A stretch of 64,000 nt of DNA from Berghia stephanieae (taxonomy: Eukaryota > Mollusca > Gastropoda > Nudibranchia > Aeolidiidae). Both the position numbers and the translations under genes were made by a program. The DNA is taken from NCBI GenBank assembly GCA_034508935.3, contig CM067448.1, forward strand, positions 8,080,649 to 8,144,648, read 5' to 3'. This document shows, one piece after another, positions 22,347 through 49,675 of the stretch (positions are counted from its first letter, which is position 1; the number at the start of each line of letters is the position of its first letter). A model generated the notes under the pieces. That model saw only the letters and a program-made list of their open reading frames with translations. It had not been told where the DNA came from and searched no databases.

Positions 22347-23091
22347 TGTCATGGTCTCAAGTGAGTAAAGAGCTACTCGACTATGCATAAAGATATATGT
22401 AGAATGAGGCCCCAGAATTTACTAGTTACTATAAATGAAAAACAATTAACGATTTGTTTACAATGAAATAAAAATAATGATGAAATTTAATTAAAAGAGA
22501 TAAACAGTGATCGTGGCAGTTACAAATAGAGGTATGAATATTTTACGTAACTTATGATAATATGTCAGGTTCGTAAGTTTACGTTTCCAGGCAGTTGATG
22601 GGCTTGGATGATCTATTCCTCTGATAACAGGATTGGACTCGTAAAATTCCACTTCCAGGCAATTGGTAAGAGGTTATAGTGTAGTACAGCGGGCTTGGGT
22701 TTGATCCTTGAAGATTATACAATCAAAGTTAAAAGCTCCGGCGTCTTAATGGTGTAGATATAATATCTACAAAGTCCCAAAAGATAAAAATCTTCCAGTA
22801 TATATATAGGAATAGAGCGACTGGCCGTCCGGCATAGATTGTGGAGAGAAAGTGAGTGTAGAGTGTTAGACCTATCAGCTTTTATAATAAGTGGCTACGT
22901 GACAGAATGTAGAACGAAAAGTATTCACTAATTAGAAATTAATTCGAGGGAAGGCTATAAAAGGAAAGACGATCTAATATTAGAAGGTAAAGTTTATCTA
23001 AGCCTACCGAAATATAACTGGAGTGAGATGAATTCAGTTCTTAATAAAATAAAATTTAATAAGATAATTGTGAACAATCTTTACTGTGACA
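22347..23091 (-). repeat. left LTR (3' LTR of the element)
   Basis: 745 bp, TGTCATGG at the left edge and CTGTGACA at the right. Nearly identical to 28730-29474. Confidence 0.93.
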
Positions 23092-23101
23092 CCCCCCACC
23101 C
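23092..23101 (-). promoter_or_regulatory. polypurine tract of the LTR element
   Basis: On the element strand GGGTGGGGGG lies directly before the 3' LTR, the position and composition expected for the plus-strand primer. Confidence 0.75.
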
Positions 23102-23679
23102 ACGTTTAAAATATACTCTTTAACCATTATGGGAAAGATAGATTTTACAAACGGAAGTAAATTTACTATCATGATACTCTAGCATTAATCCATTGTTATG
23201 ATTTGTGCTACAATTAAATTATTTATTAACTAGACATGGAAATGTTTATATTAACGTAGGTATATGAATGGGTGACAATAACAATGAAAGATTGTGATTA
23301 CAAATCATTGTGATGAACGACATGATGGCAATGTGATTACAAATCATTGTGATAAACAATAGTGATGGCAATGAAGCATGATTTAAGTCGATGATATGAA
23401 GGTAATTTACTGAATGAAATGAATGAAAATGTAAATGGAATATTGACATTTCAATTATTAATCATAAATGAGTGAAAATTCATAACAATAATAGTAAAGA
23501 GAATATTCCCAAATCATGAATGGGTATGGTATATATATCCAAACAATACTCAATGTTACATTAAGTTGGGTCATCATGTTTACAAATAAAATTATCGAAA
23601 TTGTGCGTTCTGATTTGGCATAGTTTGTGAGGTAACTAACAGTATGCATGGGAGGTTAAGTTATACCCTTCTCATGTGT

Positions 23680-24290
23680 TTACACTAATCGAGAATGTAG
23701 GTCGGCGTGAATATTTTCACAGCCTGGTATGTGAGAGATACTGAAAGTGTAATTTTGCAAAAATAGACTCCACCTTAGTACTCTACTATTATTCATTTTG
23801 TTATTTCTTATGTACGTGAGTGGTTTATGGTCCGTTTCGACCACGAACTCTTTTAGCAGTAGATATCTGCTGAATGTCTTTAAAGCAAAGACGATGGCTA
23901 GTCCTTCACGCTCTATTACAGAGTATCGTGATTCTCTGTCCAATAATTTTCTGCTTGCATATAAGCAAGGCATTAGAGTTCCCTCATGCTCCTGTAATAG
24001 TACACCTGCGATGCCCTTATCAGACGCGTCAGTTCTTACAACAAATTCTTTTGATATGTCGGGTAATTTAAGAATTGGTTCTGAACAGAGTAATGCCTTT
24101 AATTGGTTAAAGCTATTCTGACACACTTCTGTCCAAACAATTTTGTTCGGTGACCATTCTTTGTCAGATTTGTTAGCGGTGTCGCGATGTGCGCGAAGTT
24201 GTAAATGTATTTCCTGTAAAAATTTAGGAGCCCAAGTACTTTGCGTACTTCTTTTTTTGTCTTAGGTGGTTGCAATTGTGCGATTTTTGT
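23680..24290 (-). mobile_element. reverse transcriptase C-terminal and RNase H part of the LTR element
   Basis: Recognisable segments include VRKVLGLLNFYRKYI (polymerase thumb/connection side), then the RNase H motifs VVRTDASDKGIAGVLLQ, YASRKL, YSVIEREGLAIVFALK and VETDHKPL. The type is Ty3/gypsy. It lies downstream of the integrase in element orientation. Fossil sequence. Confidence 0.8.
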
Positions 24291-24781
24291 TTGTTTTTCT
24301 GTCTCGGGTGTCTGTGTCCCATGACCAACGGTATGATTAATCCTGCATTTGAAGCTTCGATATTAGTAAACATAGGTTGCGACACTGTGTCTCTATCAAA
24401 ATACTTTTTTAGCATATTTGCATGAAATGTCTTTGTTGTGTTGTTAATTTTAATCTCGTAATTAACATTAGATTTTACTGCTGTTATTTTGAATGGTCCT
24501 TTCCATGTAGCTAAAAGTTTACTCGAGTCATCGGGTAAGAGTATTAGTACTTTGTCACCAATCTCAAATTTTCTTGATTTGCTTTTGCGATCAGAGTATT
24601 CCTTGTATTTCTCTGCTTTTTTTAGTGACGGATTCCTGTGCTAGCTTACACGTGTCCTCTATTCTGTCTTTTAGGTTTCTTACATATTCGTAAGCAAACA
24701 TAATTTCGTTATTGTCCTCCTCATTCCCTTTACAAATGTCGGCTACTATATTGATCGGGCCGCGAGGTGATCGTCCATACA

Positions 24782-27424
24782 TCAACTCAAATGGGGAGTA
24801 GCCTGTAGATTCTTGGGGTATTTCTCTATATGCAAATAGGATTGCTGGTAAGTATCTGTCCCAATCATCTGGTTTTTTGCTGACACTTTTCTTAACATAT
24901 TCTTTAGAGTGCCATTAAATCTTTCACAAAGACCATTTGCTTGGGGGTGGTAGGGAGTTGTGAATGAGTGTTGGATTCCCATGAGTTTCATGGTTTCATG
25001 CATCATATGTGATGTAAATTGGGGTCCATTGTCCGACAGTATCTCATTTGGTATGCCTATTCTAGTAAAAATTGTCATCAATGCTTCAGCTATGTGATCC
25101 GATGTAGTTGATTTCAATGCTATCGCTTCTGGCCACCTGGTTGCGTAATCGACTAGTGTTAGTATGTGTGTATGGTTTCTATCTGATTTTGTTAAAGGGC
25201 CTATAATGTCAATTGCAACTTTTTGAAAAACTTTTTCAATAACTGGGGTTGTCTCTAATGGCAATCTCGGTATTCTGCCTTTTGCGACTCTTCTTTGGCA
25301 TGTGTCACACGATTTCACATATTCTCGGACGTCTTTAGTAATTCCAGGCCATGTGAAATTCTCGGATATTCTCTTCAATGTGGAAGAGCTCCCAAGATGT
25401 CCAGAAGTTATTGAATCGTGCGCTATTCCAAGGATTTTGTTTCTGTAAATACTCGGCGTGACCAGTTGTTTAGCTATTTTGTTTCTTTTCCTATGTAACC
25501 TGAACAGAATATCTTTTTCAATGATGTATTCAACTTTTGATTTCGTCCCTTTGTTTGCGATATTGAAATATGATGTTAAAGTCGGGTCCTTTTTCTGTTC
25601 TTCAATGAACGTGTTCCTGTCAAATTGTTGTGGTTCTAGAGAAATAGTCATTGGCTTCTCTGTTGTCTTAGTCATCTTTCTTGTTTCTGCTAGACAAGCT
25701 GTTTCTTGGGTTAATGACCATTCCTTTACATCTGTTGGGTTGTCTTTAAGACCTTTTATATTGCCAACAATAACATCAGCGACGGGGTTGGGAAGTATAC
25801 AGCATTCCACTATTCCTGTATAGTATGGGGTTTCTATGTACACGTTAGCTGTTTCAAAGGTTTCGACTGTGCCACTGAATGTGATGCATTGTACCGTTTT
25901 TCCAGTTTTGTCTTCGTCATTGATCAAAGATGCTTTTATTCCTACTGTACTGCATCCTGTGTCTCTCAATATTTTGCAATCAGTTCCATTAGCTTTGCCT
26001 TCACAAAAAAATAGCGATCCTGATTTGTGAGTTTGTGTTAAAAGTGACATACCTTTCACGCAATACACATTTATATTTTCTCCTGACATTATTCGTGTCT
26101 GATTATTTACACTGGTTTGGAGTGATGCATTTGCAGTTTCTTTCGGATATCCCACGATTTTGTAACATTTGTCTGCTGTGTGGCCTTTCATTCCACAATA
26201 TTGACATTTAATTATAGGTTTGTTGGTTTTCTTATACTCAGTATTATTGTCAGTGCTATTTCTTGTTTTGTTTTGATAGGGTCGGCTATGGTCTCTATTG
26301 AACTGTTTGTTCCATGGTTTGTTACTATGATCATCTTGTTTCACTTGCGTGTTCCGAGTGATTGATCGGCTCGTTCTATTTGAGTACTGAACTTTAGGTG
26401 TACCTGGACTCTGAGCAGCGGCAGCGTAGTATGGTTCCTTCAATGTTCTGCTAAGGGGTGTCAATGGATGTGCGCTGTTAAAGTTTTCTGCGTAGATTTT
26501 TAATTTGTCCAAGTTTTCTGGCTTTCTCTCTTTAAAGAATGCGACTAAATCTGGGTTGCAAGCTTGATAGATTCGATTCTTCAGCGTGAGATAGTAAAGG
26601 CCTGCAAAGTCGTCTTGTTTTACGTTTGCCAACTCAAGCCACCGATTTAGAAATTGAGTAATTCGGTTCACGAATGTATTAAAGTCTTCTCCACTTTCCG
26701 GTTTTGCAGTGTGAAACCTTTCCTGGTAACCATCTTCCGTTAATCTAAATCTTTTTAGTAGAGCGTCTTTAATTTTACCATAGTCATCTGCATCTTCAGT
26801 TGTTAAGGTATAGAAAACTTTTAGCGGTTCTCCAGATAAGCAGTTAATCAAGGCTGTGGCCCATTTGCTTTCTGGCCAACGATAACCTTTAGCCTGAACT
26901 TCGAATCGGTGTAAGAAGGATTCTAGACAGTCTGAGCGTTCATCGTATGTTGGCATGCGTGGAAGTTTCACGAAAAATTCATCACTATTATTATGTTTTC
27001 TTTCATGACCGGTTTTTGTTTTTTCAATTTCCAGCATCATTTGGGTCCTTTTGGTTTCTTCTTCTGCTAAAGCTATTTGTCTTTTTAGTTCCCTTTCTTG
27101 GACTCTTTCTTCTCGTTCTTCTCTACGTATTCTTTCTTCGTGTTCTTTTTCTTCTCTACGAATTCTTTCTTCGTGTTCTTTTTCTTCTCTACGAATTCTT
27201 TCTTCATTTTCTTCTCTACGAATTCTTTCTTCATTTTCTTCTCTACGAATTCTTTCTTCGTGTTCTTTTTCTTCTCTACGAATTCTTTCTTCATTTTCTT
27301 CTCTACGAATTCTTTCTTCATGTTCTTTTTCTTCTTTTACTTTCTCTTCGCACCATGAAAATATTCTTTCCTGGGGTATTTCTAAGTCCTTTGCGAGACT
27401 TAAGTATCTTTTATATGCTTCCAT
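24782..27424 (-). mobile_element. gag-protease-integrase frame of the LTR element
   Basis: Open frame of 880 residues from an ATG at 27424. Residues 1-110 are highly charged with repeats of EERIRREE type. Residues about 150-320 are capsid-like and the part 233-317 resembles the SCAN domain. CCHC knuckle C407-C410-H415-C420. Protease DTG at 488-490. Integrase zinc finger ends C706-C709; catalytic triad D739, D798, E834 with D-X35-E spacing. Integrase sequence continues past the end of this frame toward 24430. Part of a broken element. Confidence 0.88.
27100..27335 (-). repeat. minisatellite in gag
   Basis: Tandem units of about 24-39 bp encode Glu/Arg-rich blocks (EERIRREE, with ENEERIR and EKEHEERIR variants), about eight in a row. 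Likely variable in length between copies. Confidence 0.8.
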
Positions 27425-28729
27425 GTTGCAATAAATTAGTTACGATGTTTTATATATATTATATTGACAGGATACTGTTACTGACTGTTTTATTTATTTA
27501 CACTTACTGGAATGAACTGTTCTATTTTTAGAAATCTCTCTCTCTTATTTCAACTTATTATGTATGTTGAATTTGATGCCTTTTATCGTTATATCTTATA
27601 AAGCAATGTGTCAATACAATGCGGAGTTATTATGACTTGTGTCAATAACAATGTGTCAATCGCGTGTACTCTAAACTATGTTACTACGAAAAATGTATCA
27701 CCAATGTGTGTGACTCGTCGTTAGTTTGTGTACAATTATTCGCAATGACGCTAATATACTAGAGTGTGATAACAATAATAGGATGCCAAAATAATCCCAA
27801 GTTATCTATCACTAAATATAACACGACGGCTAGTAGACTCCTTTTATTATTATTTAGTTTTTAAAGACTCACTTTTCAGAACATAATATATAAGTGGTTT
27901 TCGGTAACAGTAATATGCCAAAAATGCATTTAAAACAAATCACTATGCAAAACAAATCACGATGTCTATAGTTACTATGTGATGCCCAACTCATGTAAAA
28001 GAGAATAATGAAGGATATATTTACCAACTCAGTTCGTGGCTGGGACCTCTCTCTTGTTCAATGGTTGTTCAACAATTGTAATTAGGCATTGAAGAGTGTT
28101 TAACAGTGATGTCTGAAATACAAAACAATAAAATATCGTAAGATTTACAATAGTTATAAAATGTGTTCACAACACTGAGTGATTGGATGATAGGTGAATG
28201 AATCGTTATGGAATGTAAACATATTGAAAACAATTCATGAATGAGGCAAACAACAAAATGAAATGAGTGATATAATAACAAAGTGGACAAGGAATGAATG
28301 AATGAATGAAAAACTGAGTGAATAAATGAATGAATGAATGGATAATGTATGAATGAAAGAATGAAGGGAGGAATAAATGTATGAATGATTGGATAAATGA
28401 GTGAATAAACGAATGAATGGATGAATGAATGAATGAATGAATAAATGAATGAACAATGAATGAATGAATAATTTATAAATGAATAAATGAATGAAGGAAT
28501 GAATCAATAAAATGCTATTCAATTTGAATGAAAGAATGAATGGATAAATTGCTATTCCATTTAAATGAAGAAATGAAAAAGAAAAAAAAATAATCCTGTA
28601 AATAGGGAGTTCAATTAAAATATGATCAAGTGGGGCAATTAAGAGTTTTACAATTTAAACTTTAAGGTTAGATGAAATAGGTATAAGTAACTAAATAAAT
28701 TCAATTCTTTATATGTGTCCCCTCCAAAA
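27425..28729 (-). other. leader of the LTR element with GAAT repeats
   Basis: Non-coding segment between gag and the 5' LTR. A GAAT/AAAT-type tetranucleotide repeat occupies about 28265-28560. Confidence 0.7.
28712..28729 (-). promoter_or_regulatory. primer-binding-site candidate
   Basis: On the element strand, TGGAGGGGACAC begins 3 nt after the 5' LTR. It starts TGG, the complement of a tRNA CCA end, as a primer-binding site should. The tRNA species was not identified. Confidence 0.55.
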
Positions 28730-29474
28730 TGTCATGGTCTCAAGTGAGTAAAGAGCTACTCGACTATGCATAAAGATATATGTAGAATGAGGCCCCAGAA
28801 TTTACTAGTTACTATAAATGAAAAACAATTAACGATTTATTTACAATGAAATAAAAATAATGATGAAATTTAATTAAAAGAGATAAACAGTGATCGTGGC
28901 AGTTACAAATAGAGGTATGAATATTTTACGTAACTTATGATAATATGTCAGGTTCGTAAGTTTACGTTTCCAGGCAGTTGATGGGCTTGGATGATCTATT
29001 CCTCTGATAACAGGATTGGACTCGTAAAATTCCACTTCCAGGCAATTGGTAAGAGGTTATAGTGTAGTACAGCGGGCTTGGGTTTGATCCTTGAAGATTA
29101 TACAATCAAAGTTAAAAGCTCCGGCGTCTTAATGGTGTAGATATAATATCTACAAAGTCCCAAAAGATAAAAATCTTCCAGTATATATATAGGAATAGAG
29201 CGACTGGCCGTCCGGCATAGATTGTGGAGAGAAAGTGAGTGTAGAGTGTTAGACCTATCAGCTTTTATAATAAGTGGCTACGTGACAGAATGTAGAACGA
29301 AAAGTATTCACTAATTAGAAATTAATTCGAGGGAAGGCTATAAAAGGAAAGACGATCTAATATTAGAAGGTAAAGTTTATCTAAGCCTACCGAAATATAA
29401 CTGGAGTGAGATGAATTCAGTTCTTAATAAAATAAAATTTAATAAGATAATTGTGAACAATCTTTACTGTGACA
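28730..29474 (-). repeat. right LTR (5' LTR of the element)
   Basis: 745 bp, the same ends as the left LTR, followed by TCAAC. Confidence 0.93.
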
Positions 29475-29557
29475 TCAACTATGCGGCGAGCGAGGCTCGA
29501 ACCCAGGACCTTCCGATCCAAAAGTGAGTGTCATACCACAAGACCACATAGCCGCAT
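29475..29557 (-). mobile_element. SINE-A, head half (cut by LTR element)
   Basis: Resumes with TCAACTATGCGGCGAGCGAG and ends ACCACATAGCCGC. Together with 22118-22346 it forms one interrupted SINE-A. Confidence 0.88.
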
Positions 29558-29691
<134 letters not shown>

Positions 29692-29909
29692 AAAAGAACT
29701 GCTTGAAATAACGACATTTAAAATTAAATGTTTTTTAATGATTATGTATGTATCTACCAACCTATTTATATATTGAATCCATTCGTCGAGACTTTGATGA
29801 TGCAAAATGATTTATGATCATTAAGTCCAACTTTTGACATCCACTGACATCTTGTCCCATAGTATTCCGTACACATGGTTTGATCCATTTTAAAGTACTA
29901 CATAATATT

Positions 29910-30207
29910 GGGCTTTTATATAGCGCAATATCCACTTAACGTTCTCAAAGCGCTTTACAAGGGGTCCCTGGTCAACAGCAACATTTAACATGTAGGACAA
30001 GACATGACGCCTCATAGGCGATATTACAATTTTTCGGACAAAGACAACGCTGTTAACGGCCAGGTACTCATTTTACACCTGAGTACGGTGACAGAATGTG
30101 AGTAAAGAGTCTTTTCCAAGGACTCAACTATGCGTCGAGCGAGGCTCGAACCCAGGACCTTCCGATCCGAAAGCGAGTGTCATACCACTAGACCACATAG
30201 CCGCACA
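29910..30207 (-). mobile_element. SINE-A copy
   Basis: Complete reverse copy, from GGGCTTTTATATAGCGC to ACCACATAGCCGCAC. Confidence 0.87.
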
Positions 30208-30434
30208 TAAAACGCTAACTCTCTGCGGTGGAAACAGGTGTTGTTTTTATCTCTAACCTTTCATGGAACCATTGATTAAATTACAGATCGAAGAATCACG
30301 TTTAGGTATTAACATTCAAACTTATCTAACATAAATTAGATTATTTTGAACCTGGTAATTCAGCATAAAACTTGAAAAAACAGGCTGGGATTTGCCCACC
30401 CTGCCCACTATTACCAGCCGCCACTGCGTGTGTG

Positions 30435-30478
<44 letters not shown>

Positions 30479-30949
30479 GTGTGTATGTGGTGGGGCGGGG
30501 TGGGAGGCGGGGGGGGGGGGGGGGGGTGGGTGAAAGGATTAAGACTTGTTAAATATAGTCCATACGCCATTGTCTCAGATGTTCACTGATGACTGACGCA
30601 TGCGCGCCCCAATAATCATGATGTGTGAGGGCGGTCTCTTCCGCCTCCAATGCTTCTTAAAGCACTCTTATTCTAAACATTCAGAAAACTGGGATAATAA
30701 TGATAAAGAGAGAAAGAAAGAACAAAATCGCACGCGCTTTTATCCGATATAAACGTGGCATTTATCAGCGTGGAGCAATGGCCAGTTCTTTAAGACGAAG
30801 TGGACACAAGATTTAACCATAATGTTTGTGATGAAATTCTGAGGAATGTTTGAGTTATTTTGTTAAAGTTTCTCTGGATTGAAAATAAAATTAACAAGAA
30901 AAACGTGATTGTTGAATTAATGTATTTAATCAAAATTTATTCAATTGGT

Positions 30950-31004
<55 letters not shown>

Positions 31005-31049
31005 TTTCACTGGAAGAAATAAATAGGGACAAAGCGACGTGTACATATA
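30208..31049. other. no gene; simple repeats
   Basis: Contains (GT)n at 30433-30490, a G run near 30509-30526 and about 15 TTTA units at 30950-31008. The piece 30345-30425 matches 13690-13790. Confidence 0.6.
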
Positions 31050-31205
31050 TGCAAGTCTGACATCCGAACGCACTTATATGGGCCTGGTTTAACATTGTTG
31101 TAATGCACAATATTTAGCGACATTTTAAATTTTTTTTTTTGAGATTTCCATTACAACAATGAGACTATACTAAATTTGGGTTATCAGACCTGTAAATAAG
31201 TACAT
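31050..31205 (+). mobile_element. MITE-H copy 2
   Basis: Ends TGCAAGTCTGACATCCG and GGGTTATCAGACCTG; interior matches 16430-16600. Confidence 0.6.
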
Positions 31206-31291
31206 GTTGGGACAAAGCTATACACGCTAGAGCTAAGACGAGTTATCATTACACGGTGTTATTCGCCTTTCATGACAGGAATGTTAAATCT

Positions 31292-31540
31292 TTAACTCAC
31301 TCAACACTAAAACCGACTGTAATATCCGTAGTTTACCCCGGGTTACTTTTACCTCATGCCTATTTATTACATTTTTCTGAGACAAATTATAGAGAAGGGG
31401 AGTAATTATATCAAAGCTAATGTTGTCAATTTTTATATGTTTATGGTAGTTGAATAAAACTCTCTATGTACATGTTCATTTTTAATACATTTTTTCCAAT
31501 TTTGAGAAGTACCAAAAATCTCAAGGATTGAGTGAGTTAA
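31292..31540 (-). mobile_element. MITE-G copy 1
   Basis: TTAACTCACTCAACACTA at the left and GGATTGAGTGAGTTAA at the right. Reverse relative to the copies at 56910 and 59375. Confidence 0.75.
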
Positions 31541-32071
31541 GACATTTTGATCATTTAAATGATTGCTGAAAATATATAAAACTAAATGTTGTATTAAATC
31601 AATCTAATATATTGATAGCCTATCATTATTTTGAAAATTGCTTATTTATTTGATCCAGCCGACAGGACAACCAAATAAGCGCTTGATTAAAAAAAAAACA
31701 AACCCATAGTTCGTAGTGTGACTCCAGCGATTGGCCTAAGTGCTTACGTGTGTTATTAAATTTCCACCCAAAATAAATTATATTCAATAAGTAAACAATT
31801 GCAATTTAAGAATTAATCGATAACTATGAGTTTGTGCTAAGTACCTGTACCTGAAGTGGTTGGAATATTATCTGAACAGAGAGGACATTATTATCTTATT
31901 CATTTTCAACAACAACGACGAAGACTTTAGATACATTTGCACCAACAACCAAAATAACAACAACAAAAAGGACAACAACAACAATAAACACAACAACAAC
32001 AGCAGCTGCAGCATCAGCTACGGCAACAACTACAACAACGTGGGCAAGATAAAAACTCACACAAGATCAAG
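31541..32071 (+). promoter_or_regulatory. region upstream of RMDN1, 5' leader
   Basis: AT-rich until about 31900, then CAA/ACA-rich sequence up to the start codon, probably 5' untranslated. No TATA box or start site can be fixed. The long frame reading through this leader starts at a non-ATG codon and is not a credible upstream ORF. Confidence 0.4.
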
Positions 32072-48483
<16,412 letters not shown>

Positions 48484-48997
48484 TAAACAGCTGTAAAATC
48501 TATGGATTATTGTTTTATGTATATTGCAAATTGCTATTATACTCAAATACCTGTACAGCTGTGATGGATGGATGGACGGATGGATGGATGGATGAAAGGA
48601 TAGATGGATTGACAGAGTAAGATGAAGGAAAAATATGGAATTGAATGAACGGCCATGATATCAACTAGAGCATTATTTTGCTTTTTTTTTTTTTTTTGAA
48701 TTAGAGAAAAAATTACGGGTCGATAAAAATCTGACTCGTAATGCTTGCCTGCTTTATTATTACACTTTGACAGCATTAATTAATATCCATGCTCTCTGTT
48801 GATGTCAGTTTGAATGATAATACATTTTGATTGATGATGATGATATATATATATACACACATGTGTATAGCTACAACTGAATACTATAAGATTGATGACG
48901 GTGCTTTTAGTAACGCTTTACCAACTACCAATATATCGTATTGTTTATCACACACAAGGCTGTGACAAAATGCCATTTTTGTAATGTGCTATTTTAA
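48484..48997 (+). other. probable 3' untranslated region of RMDN1
   Basis: AT-rich, a GGAT tetranucleotide run near 48563-48595 and a poly-T near 48680. No polyadenylation site can be chosen. Confidence 0.45.
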
Positions 48998-49235
48998 TTC
49001 TTCCTTCTTCTTCTCTTCTTCTTCTTCTTCTTCTTCTTCTTCTTCTTCTTCTTCTTCTTCTTCTTCTTCTTCTCTTCTTCTTCTTCTTCTTCTTCTTCTT
49101 CTTCTTCTTCTTCTTCTTCTTCTTCTTCTTCTTCTTCTTCTTCTTCTTCTTCTTCTTCTTCTTCTTCTTCTTCTTCTTCTTCTTCTTCTTCTTCTTCTTC
49201 TTCTTCTTCTTCTTCTTCTTCTTCTTCTTCTTCTT

Positions 49236-49265
<30 letters not shown>
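48998..49265. repeat. (TTC)n microsatellite, about 268 bp
   Basis: Close to 88 TTC/CTT units with only about three interruptions. One of the longest pure repeats of the window and a pure pyrimidine/purine mirror-type tract. Confidence 0.95.
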
Positions 49266-49267
<2 letters not shown>

Positions 49268-49549
49268 CTATTCTTCTTCTCCTCATCCGTTATATAGAAA
49301 CATCAAGTTTGAGGACTACACTACTTTTCATTTTAAAATAAGAAATTGGTGAGGGATTGTTAAAACGTGTGAATTATTGAGCTTCGTCGCTGCCGTCAAT
49401 TCAGATTAATCCAGACATTGTTACCAAATGAGTGGCTGGCTGAGAAAACCCGGAAAGATGCGCAAATTTCATAAATTGAGTTATATATGCAGTGTTGTAG
49501 ACCACATCTTTCTGGTCATTTGCCTTTAACATGGTCTAAATATACATGT

Positions 49550-49675
49550 CTCTGATCAACAGCAACATGAAACAAGTAGAACAAGACATGATGCTTGTTA
49601 GGCAAAATTACATTTTTTTTTTACGACAGAGACAATGCTGTTAACGGCTAGGTACTCATTATACACCTCAGTACG
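49550..49675 (-). mobile_element. SINE-A fragment
   Basis: Body only: GATCAACAGCAACATGAAAC to CACCTCAGTACGG. Confidence 0.72.

Larger units (their letters stand above)
22347..29474 (-). mobile_element. Gmr1-like Ty3/gypsy LTR retrotransposon
   Basis: 7,128-bp element read on the minus strand. Identical-length 745-bp LTRs start TG and end CA, flanked by the 5-bp target duplication TCAAC (22342-22346 and 29475-29479). Parts in element order: right LTR, primer-binding-site candidate, leader, gag with charged repeats, SCAN-like capsid part, CCHC knuckle, aspartic protease, integrase, RNase H part, polypurine tract, left LTR. Integrase lying before RNase H is the copia-like order known for the Gmr1 group of Ty3/gypsy elements. 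The LTRs differ at about one site, so insertion was very recent. The pol part is broken (a handful of breaks). Confidence 0.9.

Noticed and set aside
48948-49352. Poly-Lys and poly-Leu frames over 110 residues
   Set aside because: Reading of the TTC/GAA repeat on either strand, no gene context.
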